Positions 21,000 through 30,969 of a DNA stretch of 64,000 bases are shown one piece after another. The notes under the pieces were generated by a model. The model saw nothing but the letters and a program-made list of their open reading frames with translations, did no database searches and was not told where the DNA came from. Within the stretch, counting starts at the first letter, position 1. Each line of letters begins with the position of its first letter. The position numbers were made by a program, and so were the translations under genes. This stretch comes from Phyto melanocephala. Lineage: Eukaryota; Arthropoda; Insecta; Diptera; Rhinophoridae. Location: positions 56,901,997 to 56,965,996 of the forward strand of contig OW799237.1 in NCBI GenBank assembly GCA_941918925.1. Reading direction: 5' to 3'.

Positions 21000-22293
21000 A
21001 AGAATGAGATCAGTGAAACCTTAACACACATTTTTAATTCCACCTTTCTTCATGCACAAAAAATATAACTGTTTATGATCAAGTTTGCATTTAAAAACTT
21101 GTCAAATTATGTGTACAAAATAATAGCATAATCGGATTATTAGTTTGTTTGAAAATGGATTCCGAAGAAAAAGTGCGTGAAAAAATAATAACAATTTTTT
21201 TAAAAAATCCCAGTCGTACTTACAAATCTATTGCAAATGAGATAAAGGTGTCACGACAAACAGTTTCGCGTGTGATAAAAGTGTATAACGAACGTCGTAG
21301 TATTAAGAGGAATGCTGGAAGTGGAGCTAAAAAATGTATAACTGACCCACAGTAAGCTTCAAAGATTGTTAGTCTTCTAAACCAAAATCCCAACCTCTCA
21401 AACCGTAAAGCCGCCTTAAAAGCAAACTGTTCCGATTTTTTTGTAAGGAAGGTTAAAAGATATGAAGGCCTTAAGTCCTACAAGGTTCAGAAAGTGCCAG
21501 ACAGAAATTCGAAGAAAAACTTGGATGCAAAAAGTCGTGCCAAAGAACTGCTTAGAAATTTTATCAACAAATATGAGTGTTGTATTATGGATGATGAGAC
21601 TTACGTTCTTGCCGACTTTTCTCAGCTCCCAGGGCGAAGTTATTATGTGGCCGATGGAAGAGGTAATGTCGATGACCAATTTAAGTTCCAAAAAAAGACA
21701 AAGTTTCCAAAGAAGTACTTAGTTTGGCAAGCTATATGCACGTGCGGAGAAAGAAGCAGTAAATTTATTACTACTGGGACTTTCAACACTGATATTTACA
21801 TCAAGGAGTGCTTGCAGAAGAGGTTGCTTCCATTTATACGAAAACACAATAAGTCAACATATTTTTGGCCCGACCTAGCGTCGTGTCATTATAGTAGCAG
21901 CAGAATGGTATGAAACAAATAATATAGTGGTAGTGCCAAAAGAAGCAAATCCACCTAATTGTCCAGAACTAAGGCCCATCGAACGTTACTGGGCTTTAGT
22001 CAAAAGAGTGCTGAAGGATACAAAACAAGTTGCTAATACTACTAAAATTTTTTTCCCAGAAATGGTCTTATTCCAGCAATAAAGTTACTAAGGATACCAT
22101 CAAAACCCTCATGGTCTCAATTCCGGAAAAGGTGGAACAGTTCATCAAAAAAAGCTGAATTTTTACAAAAAGCATTAATATTTTAATTTACTGTTATTTT
22201 ATTGTTAAACCACGCTATTTTCATTAAAATGGATTAATTCGTTTCAAAGTTATTGCATTTTATTCGTGTTAGGGTTTTATCGATCTCATTCTT
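21000..22293 (+). mobile_element. Tc1/mariner-like transposon, complete but inactive
   Basis: Terminal inverted repeats AAGAATGAGATC.../...GATCTCATTCTT are flanked by TA on both sides (20998-20999, 22294-22295), the standard Tc1/mariner target. The 1294-bp length fits a single-gene Tc1-type element. Its coding region is broken. Its target lay in family A sequence ('cccattttcaataccaaaa'). Confidence 0.85.
21149..22158 (+). pseudogene. Tc1-like transposase, inactivated by a stop and a frameshift
   Basis: The start is MKMDSEEKVREKIITIFLKN with a helix-turn-helix (YKSIANEIKVSRQTVSRVIK). A TAA follows DPQ at about 21353, after which the same frame resumes (ASKIVSLLNQNPNLSNRKAA). Catalytic residues are visible: first Asp in CCIMDDETYVLADF, second in YFWPDLASCHYS, Glu in NCPELRPIERYWAL, about 35 residues after the second Asp. 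A one-base shift occurs near 21900. The C-terminus ends KVEQFIKKS at 22158. The same TAA after DPQ is present in the second copy at 26194. Confidence 0.82.
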
Positions 22294-23468
22294 TATTATC
22301 CTCGACCTTTTTCGGTTCGTGATCTATCGTGCTTTCAACAGACAGACATACGGCCAAACATAGCTAGATCGTCATAAAATGAAACCAGGACTCAAAAATA
22401 TATCGCTCATTTGCTGCAAGACCGGCATAAATCAAAAAACGTGATTTTTGATGTAATAATGTAGAATTGTTCGTTATATCATACTTTATGTTGTGTAAAA
22501 AATTCATATGAATATATCTTATACACTCCGCTTGAGAAGAGAATATGCCATTATTTCATTTCATCTGTTTTAACTTTTTTTTATATGTAAGAGCGACATA
22601 TCTCAGTTGTGCAACTGTTGCCGTCGTGTTATGATCGTTTGGTTTTCTCAAACAGAGGCATATTTTGTGTTGTGGAGTTCTTCGTGAAAAGGTAATATTA
22701 TTTTTACTCTAGATTATTTCAAGTACACAGCGATAATTTGAGTTATGACTATGTTGTTGAAAAGTTGATTTAATTCAAACTTGGTATATTACAAAATATG
22801 ACGTTCTTGTTGATAAAAATACTATCGTCAACTTAAGTATTTCGTGTTATGACGTTATTACATATAAAAGAATGACTATTCAACAGTCAGCCTTTTACAT
22901 TATAACAAAATGTGTCATTGTTGAACATAGAACTATTTACAGTAACAATAAATAGCTTTCACTAACACAAAATATGACGCTATCGCTGATAAAAATTATA
23001 GCTATGTATGAATAAAACGCACGGTTACAATAATAAAAGTTGTTGTTTTGGCGTATTTTAAAATGTCAAACTAACAGCAGTAAATCCTCATCGTCAACTT
23101 CATCTTCGAGTTTAGCCCGATCATCATCTTTTTCGGAAGACTGTGACGACTTCATGCTTTATGTAACACACTGTTAGGGTTTGGGAACCGGGAATTCCCG
23201 CCCGGGAATGAACCACTTAGTATTCCCGGAAAAATTCCCGGGAAAACGGGAAATAAAAAATATGTAGTATATTAGGAAATATATTTAATTTAATTTTTAA
23301 TTTCTTATCTGTTTCGGTAAATTTAAAGAATATTTGAATAAAAAGTAAGGTTTTTAATTTGTTAGCATTTTTTTGTTTGTTAAGTATTTACAACTTTTTT
23401 CAAATACGACTAAAGAATGAGATCGATAAAACCCTAACACGAATAAAACGCAATAACTTTGAAACCAA

Positions 23469-26099
23469 TTAATCCAGACAACTGCGACAATGGTCGTTCG
23501 ATGGGAGTCCGAGCCGACTTGCATGTTTGCCTAACATCCAGTGACCCGTCAATACCGCCAGCAACCTCGATATGTCCCTCCGACTCCGACTGGTAAGTTG
23601 CAATGTACGTCGTGCATCAAAAGAGGGCCACGTAAGCCGTGCCACCTTACACGTGCTCAGCCCACGCCACCTGTTATCAGCCCTCCGGAGAAAGTGTCTG
23701 GAGATTCTGCTCTTAATAGTCCCCAACGGGATTGCAACTGCAATTGCATTAGAGATATCCAGAGCAGATCCTCCCCTGGCTAGCTCATCAGCACGCTCGT
23801 TACCATAGTGGCCCTTATGCGCAGGAATCCAAACTAGAGTAACGTCAGCCCGCTGACCAAGCCTTGACAGTTCCTTTCTACATTGGCCAACTAATTTAGA
23901 CGTAATAATGTATGACCTGAGTGACAAGAGTGCCGCCTGACTGTCGACAAATATTCCAATGCTCCCGTGGATATTCTTGTCATTCAGTATCCTACATGCT
24001 TCCCTGATAGCGAGTACTTCCGCCTGAAAAACGCTGCAATCATCCGGAAGACGGAAGGAGAGTTCAATCTCCGGTCCATCAGAGAAGACACCAGATCCAA
24101 CACCACATTCCATCCTCGAACCGTCAGTATAGATCCTGGTGTCAAAACTCCCCAAAAGGCGACCCCCATTCCACTCTCTCCTGGAGGGAATAAGAACCCT
24201 GAACGCCCCATCAAAATCCATATAGGGCGTAATGTAGTCAGAGGGTTGATTCACGCTCGAAGGCAGCGTGGCCAATATACTCGCATGGCCATACGTCCTC
24301 GACCTCCAACACCCAGTCGCATTAAGCCTCACCGCACTACTTGCGGATGTGGCCAATATATGAATATCTATGGGAACGAGATGCAACATAGTGTTCAGCG
24401 CCTCCGAAGGACTAGTTCGCATCGCTCCCGTTATCCCAATGCACGCCGATCTCTGTACTCTATACAACTGGTCCACAACATACTTACGCCCTGTTGCAGT
24501 CCACCATACCAGAGATCCATAAGTGAGAATCGGACGTACTACGGCCGTATACATCCATTTAATCATGTTGGGTGTAAGTGCCCATTTCCTACCAAACATC
24601 CCACGACACGTGTAGTAGGCCACCGTAGCCTTCTTCACCCTGTGCTGGACGTTCAGCTTCCATGACAACTTAGAGACCAGGATAATACCCAGATATTTCG
24701 CCCTATCCGATAGGGGAATTTCGCAGTTCCCCAACCTCGGTGGTCTGAAGCTTGGAATCTTGGCCTTTGTTGTGAACAGTACCAGTTCCGTTTTGCTTGG
24801 ATTTACTACTAGACCGCTGTCCGTGGCCCAGTTTCTTAGTAATCTCAAGGCGTCGGACATGATATCACTAATCACGTCCGGAAGCAATCCCGATACCAGT
24901 ATCACAACATCGTCCGCATAAGCCACGACCTTTATTAGGCTATTGTCCAGTTCAATAAGAATCTTGTTAACAACAATAAGCCAAAGCAGTGGAGAGATCA
25001 CACCGCCCTGAGGTGTACCTCTCTCCACTAGCCTTGACATAGTGGTGTTACCAAGATTAGCAATAACCACCCTTGTGCTCAGCATGGACACTAGCCAGTT
25101 GCTGATGTACTCCTCAACATCTAGACCAGTGAGGGCATGCTGAATCGCAAGGGTGGTTACGTTATTGAAGGCCCCTTCTATATCTAAGAAGGCTGCCATA
25201 GTATACTGCCCGAATTCGAGAGACCTCTCTATAGTCCCCACGACCTCATGTAGAGCCGTCTCGGTAGAGCGTCCCTTAAGATAGGCATGCTGACTTCCCG
25301 ACAAACGCGTCGTTCCCTCCAGTCGCCGCCTGATATGAGAGTCGATGAGTCGTTCCAGTGTTTTAAGCTGAAAAGATGAAAGGCTAATCGGACGAAAGTC
25401 TTTCGCACTATTATGACTTCTCCTTCCGATCTTCGGAATAAAAACGACCCTGACCCTTCTCCAATTCCCAGGAATATAATTTAGAGATAGGCAGAGCATG
25501 AAAATCCTCTGGAGCCAGGGAATAACATATCCCTTGGCACTCTGCAACATACGTGGCAGAATTCCATCAGGTCCAGGTGATTTATATGGGGAGAAACTAT
25601 CAATCGCCCACGAGATTCTCTCGTAAGAAAATATGTTCCCATCGACCACGGAATGGGTCCTATCCGCACTAACGATTCCCGTATCAACCTCCCTGCATCC
25701 CGGAAAGTGAGTGCTCATAAGGATATCAAGGGATTCAGCCGAAGATTCAGACCAGGAGTCATCTTCCCTTTTTATATAGGTCGGAGTTGACTTCTGCAAG
25801 CACTCCTTGATGTAAATATCAGTGTTGAAAGTCCCAGTAGTAATAAATTTACTGCTTCTTTCTCCGCACGTGCATATAGCTTGCCAAACTAAGTACTTCT
25901 TTGGAAACTTTGTCTTTTTTTGGAACTTAAATTGGTCATCGACATTACCTCTTCCATCGGCCACATAATAACTCATATTTGTTGATAAAATTTCTAAGCA
26001 GTTCTTTGGCACGACTTTTTGCATCCAAGTTTTTCTTCGAATTTCTGTCTGGCACTTTCTGAACCTTGTAGGACTTAAGGCCTTCATATCTTTTAACAT
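23469..26099 (-). CDS. 876-codon open frame fusing Tc1 transposase to LOA RT-RNase H
   Basis: An uninterrupted frame. The first 43 codons are Tc1 sequence in a non-transposase frame; the 62-base deletion then puts it in the transposase frame (YYVADGRGNVDDQFKFQKK to DIYIKECLQK). At the junction it continues in frame into RT: SPYKSPGPDGILP, FRPISLSSFQLKTLERLI, DIEGAFNNV, GTPQGGVISPLLW and the catalytic AYADDVV. Next comes RNase H (IYTDGSRMECGVGSG, FVDSQAALLSL, VWIPAHKGHYGNERADELA). The end NDHCRSCLD cuts off the C-terminal zinc finger, and the stop codon comes from Tc1. The 5' endonuclease and ORF1 are absent. The RT and RNase H catalytic residues I can see are intact. Whether it is expressed is unknown; the natural upstream start (26400) hits a stop at 26194, so translation would need an internal start. 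Confidence 0.75.
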   Translation of the reverse strand: MLKDMKALSPTRFRKCQTEIRRKTWMQKVVPKNCLEILSTNMSYYVADGRGNVDDQFKFQKKTKFPKKYLVWQAICTCGERSSKFITTGTFNTDIYIKECLQKSTPTYIKREDDSWSESSAESLDILMSTHFPGCREVDTGIVSADRTHSVVDGNIFSYERISWAIDSFSPYKSPGPDGILPRMLQSAKGYVIPWLQRIFMLCLSLNYIPGNWRRVRVVFIPKIGRRSHNSAKDFRPISLSSFQLKTLERLIDSHIRRRLEGTTRLSGSQHAYLKGRSTETALHEVVGTIERSLEFGQYTMAAFLDIEGAFNNVTTLAIQHALTGLDVEEYISNWLVSMLSTRVVIANLGNTTMSRLVERGTPQGGVISPLLWLIVVNKILIELDNSLIKVVAYADDVVILVSGLLPDVISDIMSDALRLLRNWATDSGLVVNPSKTELVLFTTKAKIPSFRPPRLGNCEIPLSDRAKYLGIILVSKLSWKLNVQHRVKKATVAYYTCRGMFGRKWALTPNMIKWMYTAVVRPILTYGSLVWWTATGRKYVVDQLYRVQRSACIGITGAMRTSPSEALNTMLHLVPIDIHILATSASSAVRLNATGCWRSRTYGHASILATLPSSVNQPSDYITPYMDFDGAFRVLIPSRREWNGGRLLGSFDTRIYTDGSRMECGVGSGVFSDGPEIELSFRLPDDCSVFQAEVLAIREACRILNDKNIHGSIGIFVDSQAALLSLRSYIITSKLVGQCRKELSRLGQRADVTLVWIPAHKGHYGNERADELARGGSALDISNAIAVAIPLGTIKSRISRHFLRRADNRWRGLSTCKVARLTWPSFDARRTLQLTSRSRRDISRLLAVLTGHWMLGKHASRLGLPSNDHCRSCLD

Positions 26100-26193
26100 T
26101 CCTTACAAAAAAATCGGAACAGTTTGCTTTTAAGGCGGCTTTACGGTTTGAGAGGTTGGGATTTTGGTTTAGAAGACTAACAATCTTTGAAGC

Positions 26194-26400
26194 TTACTGT
26201 GGGTCAGTTATACATTTTTTTGCTCCACTTCCAGCTTTCCTTTTAATACTACGACGTTCGTTATACACTTTTATCACACGCGAAACTGTTTGTCGTGACA
26301 CCTTTATCTCATTTGCAATAGATTTGTAAGTACGACTGGGATTTTTTACAAAAATTGTTATTATTTTTTCACGCACTTTTTCTTCGGAATCCATTTTCAA
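26194..26400 (-). pseudogene. N-terminal Tc1 transposase fragment of the chimeric element
   Basis: Reads MKMDSEEKVREKIITIFVKN through the helix-turn-helix to KKCITDPQ and the same TAA stop as the other copy. Differences from the 21149 copy are few (FVKN for FLKN, KRKAG for KRNAG). It could be a 68-aa DNA-binding peptide but more likely is the dead start of the gene. Confidence 0.75.
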
Positions 26401-28135
26401 ACAAACTAATAATCCGATTATGCTATTATTTTGTACACATAATTTGACAAGTTTTTAAATGCAAACTTGATCATAAACAGTTATATTTTTTGTGCATGAA
26501 GAAAGGTGGAATTAAAAATGTGTGTTAAGGTTTCACTGATCTCATTCTTTATATAAAATAAAAACAAACATCGTCGGTCAAAAATATTTCACGCCAAAGT
26601 TAACGACTTTCTGGAATTATTTTTAATAAGTGCTTATAAATTTCAAGTGAATTAATTATAAACATATGTACATAATTAAATGTTTTCTTGTATATAAATG
26701 TTTTTTATAACAACCGTAAAACCAGCAGTAGTTTCCGTGGTTCATTTTTATAAAAGTTTTTAAAAGTGGTCACAGATTTTGTAAGTATAATTTTTTTATT
26801 TATGATTGAATTTTCTAATAATACTTTTTTTTAAAATTCACTTTGCTTAGAAGCAAAATGTCTGAAAAGGTTAATGTTCAAGGGCGGTAGTACTAGTGGT
26901 CTCATACGGCACCTTCTTTTCGTTCATAAAATAAAATTTGAAAACGACTCTTCAACACCTGCACCAAATAAAAAAAAAATTTCACCATTAAAAGTTTTTT
27001 AGACACCCAAACATTACCAGAAATTTTTTCAAAGCAGCAGTCGATGGAATATCTATTCGAACAATTACACAAAGTTCTTTTATTCATCAAAGCTTTTTCA
27101 GTAAAAATATGACGTTACCAAAATGAAACTGATGTTAAAACATTGTAATAAAATATTACAACGCCGTTAAAAATACGATGGTAAAACAATATCGAGTCAA
27201 AGTTGCGACAATTTAAGGTTTGCTCTTGTATTAGACGAGTGGAGTAGTGTTGCCCAAAAAAGATATTTAAATTTCTGTTTACATGCCAATAATTATTTTT
27301 ATAATTTGGGTTAAGTTTATATTTCCGAAAGATGTAATGCTAACACAATAAGGACTCTAATCGAAAATAAACTACTACTAAAACAATGAATTATTAACCA
27401 AATCGTAATGTTAAAGTTAACAAACATTATTTATTTTAAAAGAAATATTATTTTCGGGAATCCCGGGAATTCCCGGGAAGACGATTTTTTAATTCCCGTT
27501 TCCCGGGAACATAAAAAGACCGGGAAATCCCAAACCCTACACACTGCCCAAAATTACCGCATCAAGAAAGTGATAGCAAGGATAGCAACGATGAAACATT
27601 TAATCCATTAGCCAATTCTACGACTGTATTCCACCCACTTTTAGAGAATTGTCCGCCTGACACCGCTAGTACAGTTGTGCAGCAAAGTGTTGATAGGACA
27701 TGGATTTCTTACGCAGATTTCTTCCTGTGGGGCTATGGTCTATGCCAACAAGCCATCGGCGATTGGTGAACTTCGTAAGAATATCGAACGTGAAATTGCA
27801 GCAGTATCGCCCGATTTATGCTTGAAAACCGTCGAAAATTGGGTTCAGCGTCTGGACTTCTGCAAGCGTGCCCGTGGTGGCCATGCAAAAGAAATCGAGT
27901 TCCATACATAATGGAATCGAACGTACTTTCACAGGAATAGAGAATTTCATTAATATCCAAAACCGTTTTTGTTTTATTTATAACGACTACGTAGACATGT
28001 GTAAAGAAAAAAATTAGCCGTTTTGCAATTACATTTATTTTAATATTTAATATTTTAAGTTCAAAAGACTCTTTCTATGAATTACATATATTTATTTTAT
28101 GTTTTCTTATGATATGCATAAGTACATAGTGCCAT

Positions 28136-28238
28136 ATTCATAAAAAATATTTTAGGTTTATGAAAGGTTTATTTGACAGATGTTGCACAGAAATTTATCA
28201 AATAAGCCTCCAATAAACCTAAAATATTTTTTATGAAT
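28136..28238. repeat. Hairpin MITE, 103 bp
   Basis: Inverted arms ATTCATAAAAAATATTTTAG and its complement CTAAAATATTTTTTATGAAT extend about 26 bases. About 50 bases lie between them. It is inside the inverted-repeat element 22403-28608. There is no coding content. Confidence 0.7.
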
Positions 28239-28782
28239 AGGGCAGATAATATGTATGTATATTTGAAGTTCAAAGGACTGAAAATAAAATTTATGAATAC
28301 GAACTTATTGTTTTTTTTTCAACAATAACGACACATTATAACTTTTGACACTCTATTGAATATATTTTTGCAACAATAACGTCATAATGCAAAAGGAGGG
28401 TTAGTTCTTATTCAGGAATAAAATAAATGGCTACTTGGTGTTGATTTTCCTTTGTGGATATGTTAAATATATTATACTGAATTAGTTTATTTAAAAATTA
28501 TAGGATTTCCTCTTTTCTGTGTAAAGGCGGAGTCAATTGAAAACTTTAAACGCGTTTTCTGCAAAATCGATTCTTTTGACTTATGCCGGTCTTGAAGCAA
28601 ATGAGCAATATACTTAATGGATATTTCGATGCGTTACAAACGGAATTAAAAAATTAATATACACCCTCCATTTTTTGGTGATGAGTATAAAAACCTAAAT
28701 GTTTTAAAATTAAAAGTTAAGCATTTTTTTATAATTTTAATTTTATGTATTACATTGAGACTAAATACATTCTTTCACTCAC

Positions 28783-29070
28783 CTGTGTGTCATTTAAAAT
28801 TTCCAAATGCTCTCCCTTACGGAAACTTAAATCTTCATCGGTACGAGCATCATAATCGTACAGAGCAACAAATATCTTTGCGTTTGCATTCGATGTTTCA
28901 TTCTCCGGTATCTGGGGTACAGGACGAATTTGTTCCGGCGGCTGACCAATCGGTAAAGTGATTTGAGGAACACCCGTTACGCCAACAGCTGCAGCGTCAT
29001 CAAGTGGAATACGTTGATCGACATGAGTCTTATCCATATCGGATTTTTCTGTGCGTAAACAGTTACCCAT
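28783..29070 (-). CDS. Src42A: Src42A tyrosine kinase, first coding exon (residues 1-96)
   Basis: Encodes the N-terminus of a Src-family non-receptor tyrosine kinase. MGNC gives the N-myristoylation Gly2 and a palmitoylation-type Cys4 for membrane anchoring. A unique region with [15 protein letters not shown] follows, then the start of the SH3 domain ([25 protein letters not shown] at 69-73) up to EILNDTQ. The exon ends at a strong donor, CAG|GTGAGTG, inside the SH3 domain. From memory this closely matches Drosophila Src42A. The rest of SH3, SH2 and the kinase domain should lie further along the minus strand. None is recognisable down to position 1, so the following intron is likely at least 28.7 kb and full of transposons. 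A frame read beyond the donor ([10 protein letters not shown]) is intron sequence. Confidence 0.93.
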
Positions 29071-29860
29071 GATTTAAATGTAAAAATAGCAGCAACGGCT
29101 GATAAAAACTTCTTTAGACAATAATAGTGGAAGAAAAAAAACTAAAAAGTAGCAGTCGTAATGAAATGTTTTTTTCTTCTAGATTATATTAAACATTAGA
29201 AAAATGCACTTTAATTGTAAATTAGAGATTAAGAACACAATGCTGTCTACCGTTTAAATCATTATAAAAGTACTAGGTTTATACATACATACAATTAGAA
29301 GCATTTGAAAGAGAATGTTTTCAACTTTTATCATATTTTCCTTCTTCAAATATATTGCTTTTTTTTTTTTTTTGTTTGCGACGATTTCAATGTTTTTATT
29401 ATTATTTTCAAAATATTTATGTTACTAATGATAAGATTTGATTATTGTTTTCCTACTAGGGAGTTGGCACTGTGTGGATTTTTTCTTCTTTCAGATACAA
29501 TTGATGATGTTTTCGGTATAAGTTCAATTGTTTAATTTTAGTTTCCATTTAGTTGTATTTTTTTTGTATATGCTTTGTAGATAAACAATTAAAGATTGTT
29601 GTTTTTCTATTTTATTTACTGCTTTAAATTTGAATTGATTTGCTACCAATTTCTATTTTTTTTATTTAATTTGATGTTATATTCCTTCTAATATAAGATT
29701 GTACATGTGCATACATAATTGCATTTCCTTATCTAATATTAAAAACAAAACATAAGAATACATCTACGGTAAAATACTTTTGATAGGTGGTATAATGAGA
29801 TTGAGAACAGCACAGATGCAATGATCATTGTTTTAACCTACCACAACTGTTAAATAGTTT
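29071..29860 (-). other. 5' flank of the Src42A coding exon
   Basis: Immediately upstream of the ATG (minus strand) lies short leader sequence preceded by a pyrimidine-rich stretch and possible acceptors ('tctaaag', 'tttatcag', 29080-29125). A non-coding upstream exon is therefore likely. Farther out the sequence is AT-rich with no visible feature. The promoter was not identified. Confidence 0.4.
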
Positions 29861-29864
29861 ACCA

Positions 29865-30146
29865 CATACACTACTCTTGCATTACGAGCTTTAACTTCCT
29901 TCCTATTATTCCGATTTAGCCCATTTTCAATACCATCGGTCCGACCTCTATCGTGCTTTCAACAGAAGGACGGACATAGCTAGATCGTCATAAAATGAAA
30001 CACCTATTCAGAATATATATACTTTATATAAACTTTATGGGATCTAAAATGGATAATTCGATGTGTTACAAACGACAAATGACAAAATGAATATATGTAC
30101 ATCCACCCCCCACCCCCTTTTTTTTGGTGTTGGGTATAATAATGGT
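29865..30146 (-). repeat. Dispersed repeat family A, fragment
   Basis: Contains 'cccattttcaatacca', 'agctagatcgtcataaaatg', 'ggataattcgatgtgttaca' and the terminal 'ttttttttggtgttgggtata' in reverse orientation. It is truncated on the left. Confidence 0.72.
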
Positions 30147-30238
30147 ATACATATGTATATAAAAATTTTAAGAAAACAATGCTAAGATGTGTAAAGATAT
30201 AAAAAAGTAATAACAGAAGCTAACATAAAACAAAATAA

Positions 30239-30837
30239 AATGTCATATTCAGAAGTAGTGGAAAACAAAACAATGATGCCAACATACAACAAACAAATAT
30301 CGTTAATAATTAAACCTAAAGAAAAACAAAATATTAAAAAAACAAAGGATGAATTAAATAAAAAGTTAATCCGGTCAATTTAAAAATAACTCATGTCGAA
30401 AATAGAAGAAACGGAACGTTAGTAGTAGTGAACAAAATGAGGACAAAAGATACGAACAGCTACAGAAATTGAAAGGAATGAGAGTTATGAAATTAAGTAG
30501 GATTCCCAGTCCAACGGAATATTATATAGATATTACAGACATTTCATTAAAATACTCCAAAGAATTTTTAGAAAAATAAAAAAGCAAAATCTGTTTATAA
30601 ATAATAGTAAAATAAAAATCAAAAAGACATTTTATTTTATAAAAAACAATACGAAATTAGTAAGTGCACAAAAAATAAATATTGGTTGTGAAAAATGCAG
30701 AGTATTTGATGGAACTAATGTAAGGAGGTGTTTTAAATGTAAAGAATATAATCATTTATCTAGTGAATGCAAGAATCAAGAGATATGCGTTGATTGTCAT
30801 GGAAATCATAAATCACAAGAATGTAATAACTACCAAT
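30239..30837 (+). pseudogene. Retrotransposon ORF1 (Gag-like) remnant with zinc knuckles
   Basis: A decayed ORF1 of a non-LTR retrotransposon. It opens MSYSEVVENKTMM and, after stops and shifts, ends with CCHC-type knuckles: CFKCKEYNHLSSEC and CVDCHGNHKSQEC. Such knuckles bind the element's RNA. No endonuclease or RT follows; a small foldback repeat lies downstream. Confidence 0.62.
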
Positions 30838-30969
30838 AACTAAATGTATTAACCAATAACTAAATGTATTAACCAAAAAATGGAATATGGGCTTAGATGA
30901 AAATCATAAAACATATGACAGTGTCCCATTTAAAAAAATAAAAAATGTTAAATAAGTATTGTTGACCTC

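Larger units (their letters stand above)
23413..26549 (-). mobile_element. Tc1-like transposon with captured LOA reverse-transcriptase segment
   Basis: Both terminal repeats match the copy at 21000-22293 (AAGAATGAGATC ends, TA at 23411-23412 and 26550-26551). Inside, Tc1 sequence runs from the 26549 end to 25791 and resumes at 23476. Between them 2.31 kb of LOA-like RT-RNase H sequence replaces about 409 bp of Tc1 (the equivalent of 21821-22229). The segment has no poly-A, no 3' retrotransposon end and no duplication, so it did not arrive by normal retrotransposition. A 62-base deletion (relative to 21577-21638) removed the first catalytic Asp region of the transposase. Confidence 0.85.
23175..27539 (+). 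mobile_element. hAT derivative (copy 1), split by a Tc1 chimera
   Basis: The ends are TAGGGTTTGGGA...TCCCAAACCCTA. Flanking octamers CACACTGT (23167-23174) and CACACTGC (27540-27547) are a 7/8-matching target duplication. Without the Tc1 insert (23413-26549) it is about 1.23 kb and aligns throughout, reversed, with the copy at 56797-58052. On the plus strand from 26858 it carries an N-terminal hAT transposase remnant: a start MSEKVN (about 60 bases deleted relative to the other copy) and then LVLDEWSSVAQKRYLNFCLH, the region of the first catalytic Asp. The C-terminal catalytic part is missing in both copies. Confidence 0.85.
23050..27911 (+). pseudogene. Ser-rich/mariner-like C-terminal ORF split by a hAT insertion
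   Basis: Coding pieces at about 23050-23174 and 27541-27911 belong to the inverted-repeat element. The first reads a Ser-rich stretch (KSSSSTSSSSSLARSSSFSE, then DCDDFMLYVT). After the hAT insertion the frame continues (QESDSKDSNDE, FHPLLENCPPDTAS) to WISYADFFLWGY. A one-base shift follows, then the second frame gives YANKPSAIGELRKNIE, LCLKTVENWVQR and RARGGHAKEIEFHT with a stop. DFFLWGY and the following block are the C-terminal signature of a mariner-like insect transposase. No upstream catalytic part is seen, so this is a remnant or a chimeric gene. Confidence 0.6.
22403..28608. mobile_element. Inverted-repeat element enclosing a hAT and a chimeric Tc1
   Basis: Inverted ends (T/C)GCTCATTTGCTGCAAG then 'accggcataa' occur at 22403-22436 and, reversed with few mismatches, at 28575-28608. 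The flanks are TATA on both sides. Sub-terminal inverted motifs ('ttatgacgttatt' near 22848; 'aataacgtcataa' near 28376) support common origin. Its own sequence is 22403-23174 and 27540-28608, about 1.85 kb; the rest is the hAT insertion. It contains a Ser-rich frame that runs into a mariner-like C-terminus (see 23050-27911). The superfamily was not settled; TA-type duplication and the coding fragment point to Tc1/mariner relatives. Confidence 0.7.
20700..28697 (-). repeat. Dispersed repeat family A, host of the five-level nest
   Basis: Family A sequence (reverse orientation) is visible in pieces at 20700-20999, 22294-22402 and 28609-28697. Together these read continuously against the full copy at 58538-60638: 'cactgtgcggaatgaattttc', 'ttagcccattttcaatacca', 'agctagatcgtcataaaatg' and 'ggatatttcgatgcgttaca'. 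The gaps are the Tc1 copy (21000-22293) and the inverted-repeat element (22403-28608). The right end is the usual 'ttttttggtgatgagtata'. Confidence 0.8.

Noticed and set aside
23541..24665. Plus-strand frames opposite the RT region (up to 232 codons)
   Set aside because: Antisense to well-conserved RT-RNase H sequence; composition is that of a mirrored GC-rich gene.
26057..26099. ATG at 26099 as the true start of a transposase-RT gene
   Set aside because: The first 43 codons are in a non-transposase frame of Tc1 DNA; the start is only the first ATG in an accidental open frame, so translation from it is unproven.
28750..28782. Extension of the Src42A exon to [10 protein letters not shown]
   Set aside because: The CAG|GTGAGTG donor lies at 28783/28782; residues beyond it do not fit a SH3 domain.
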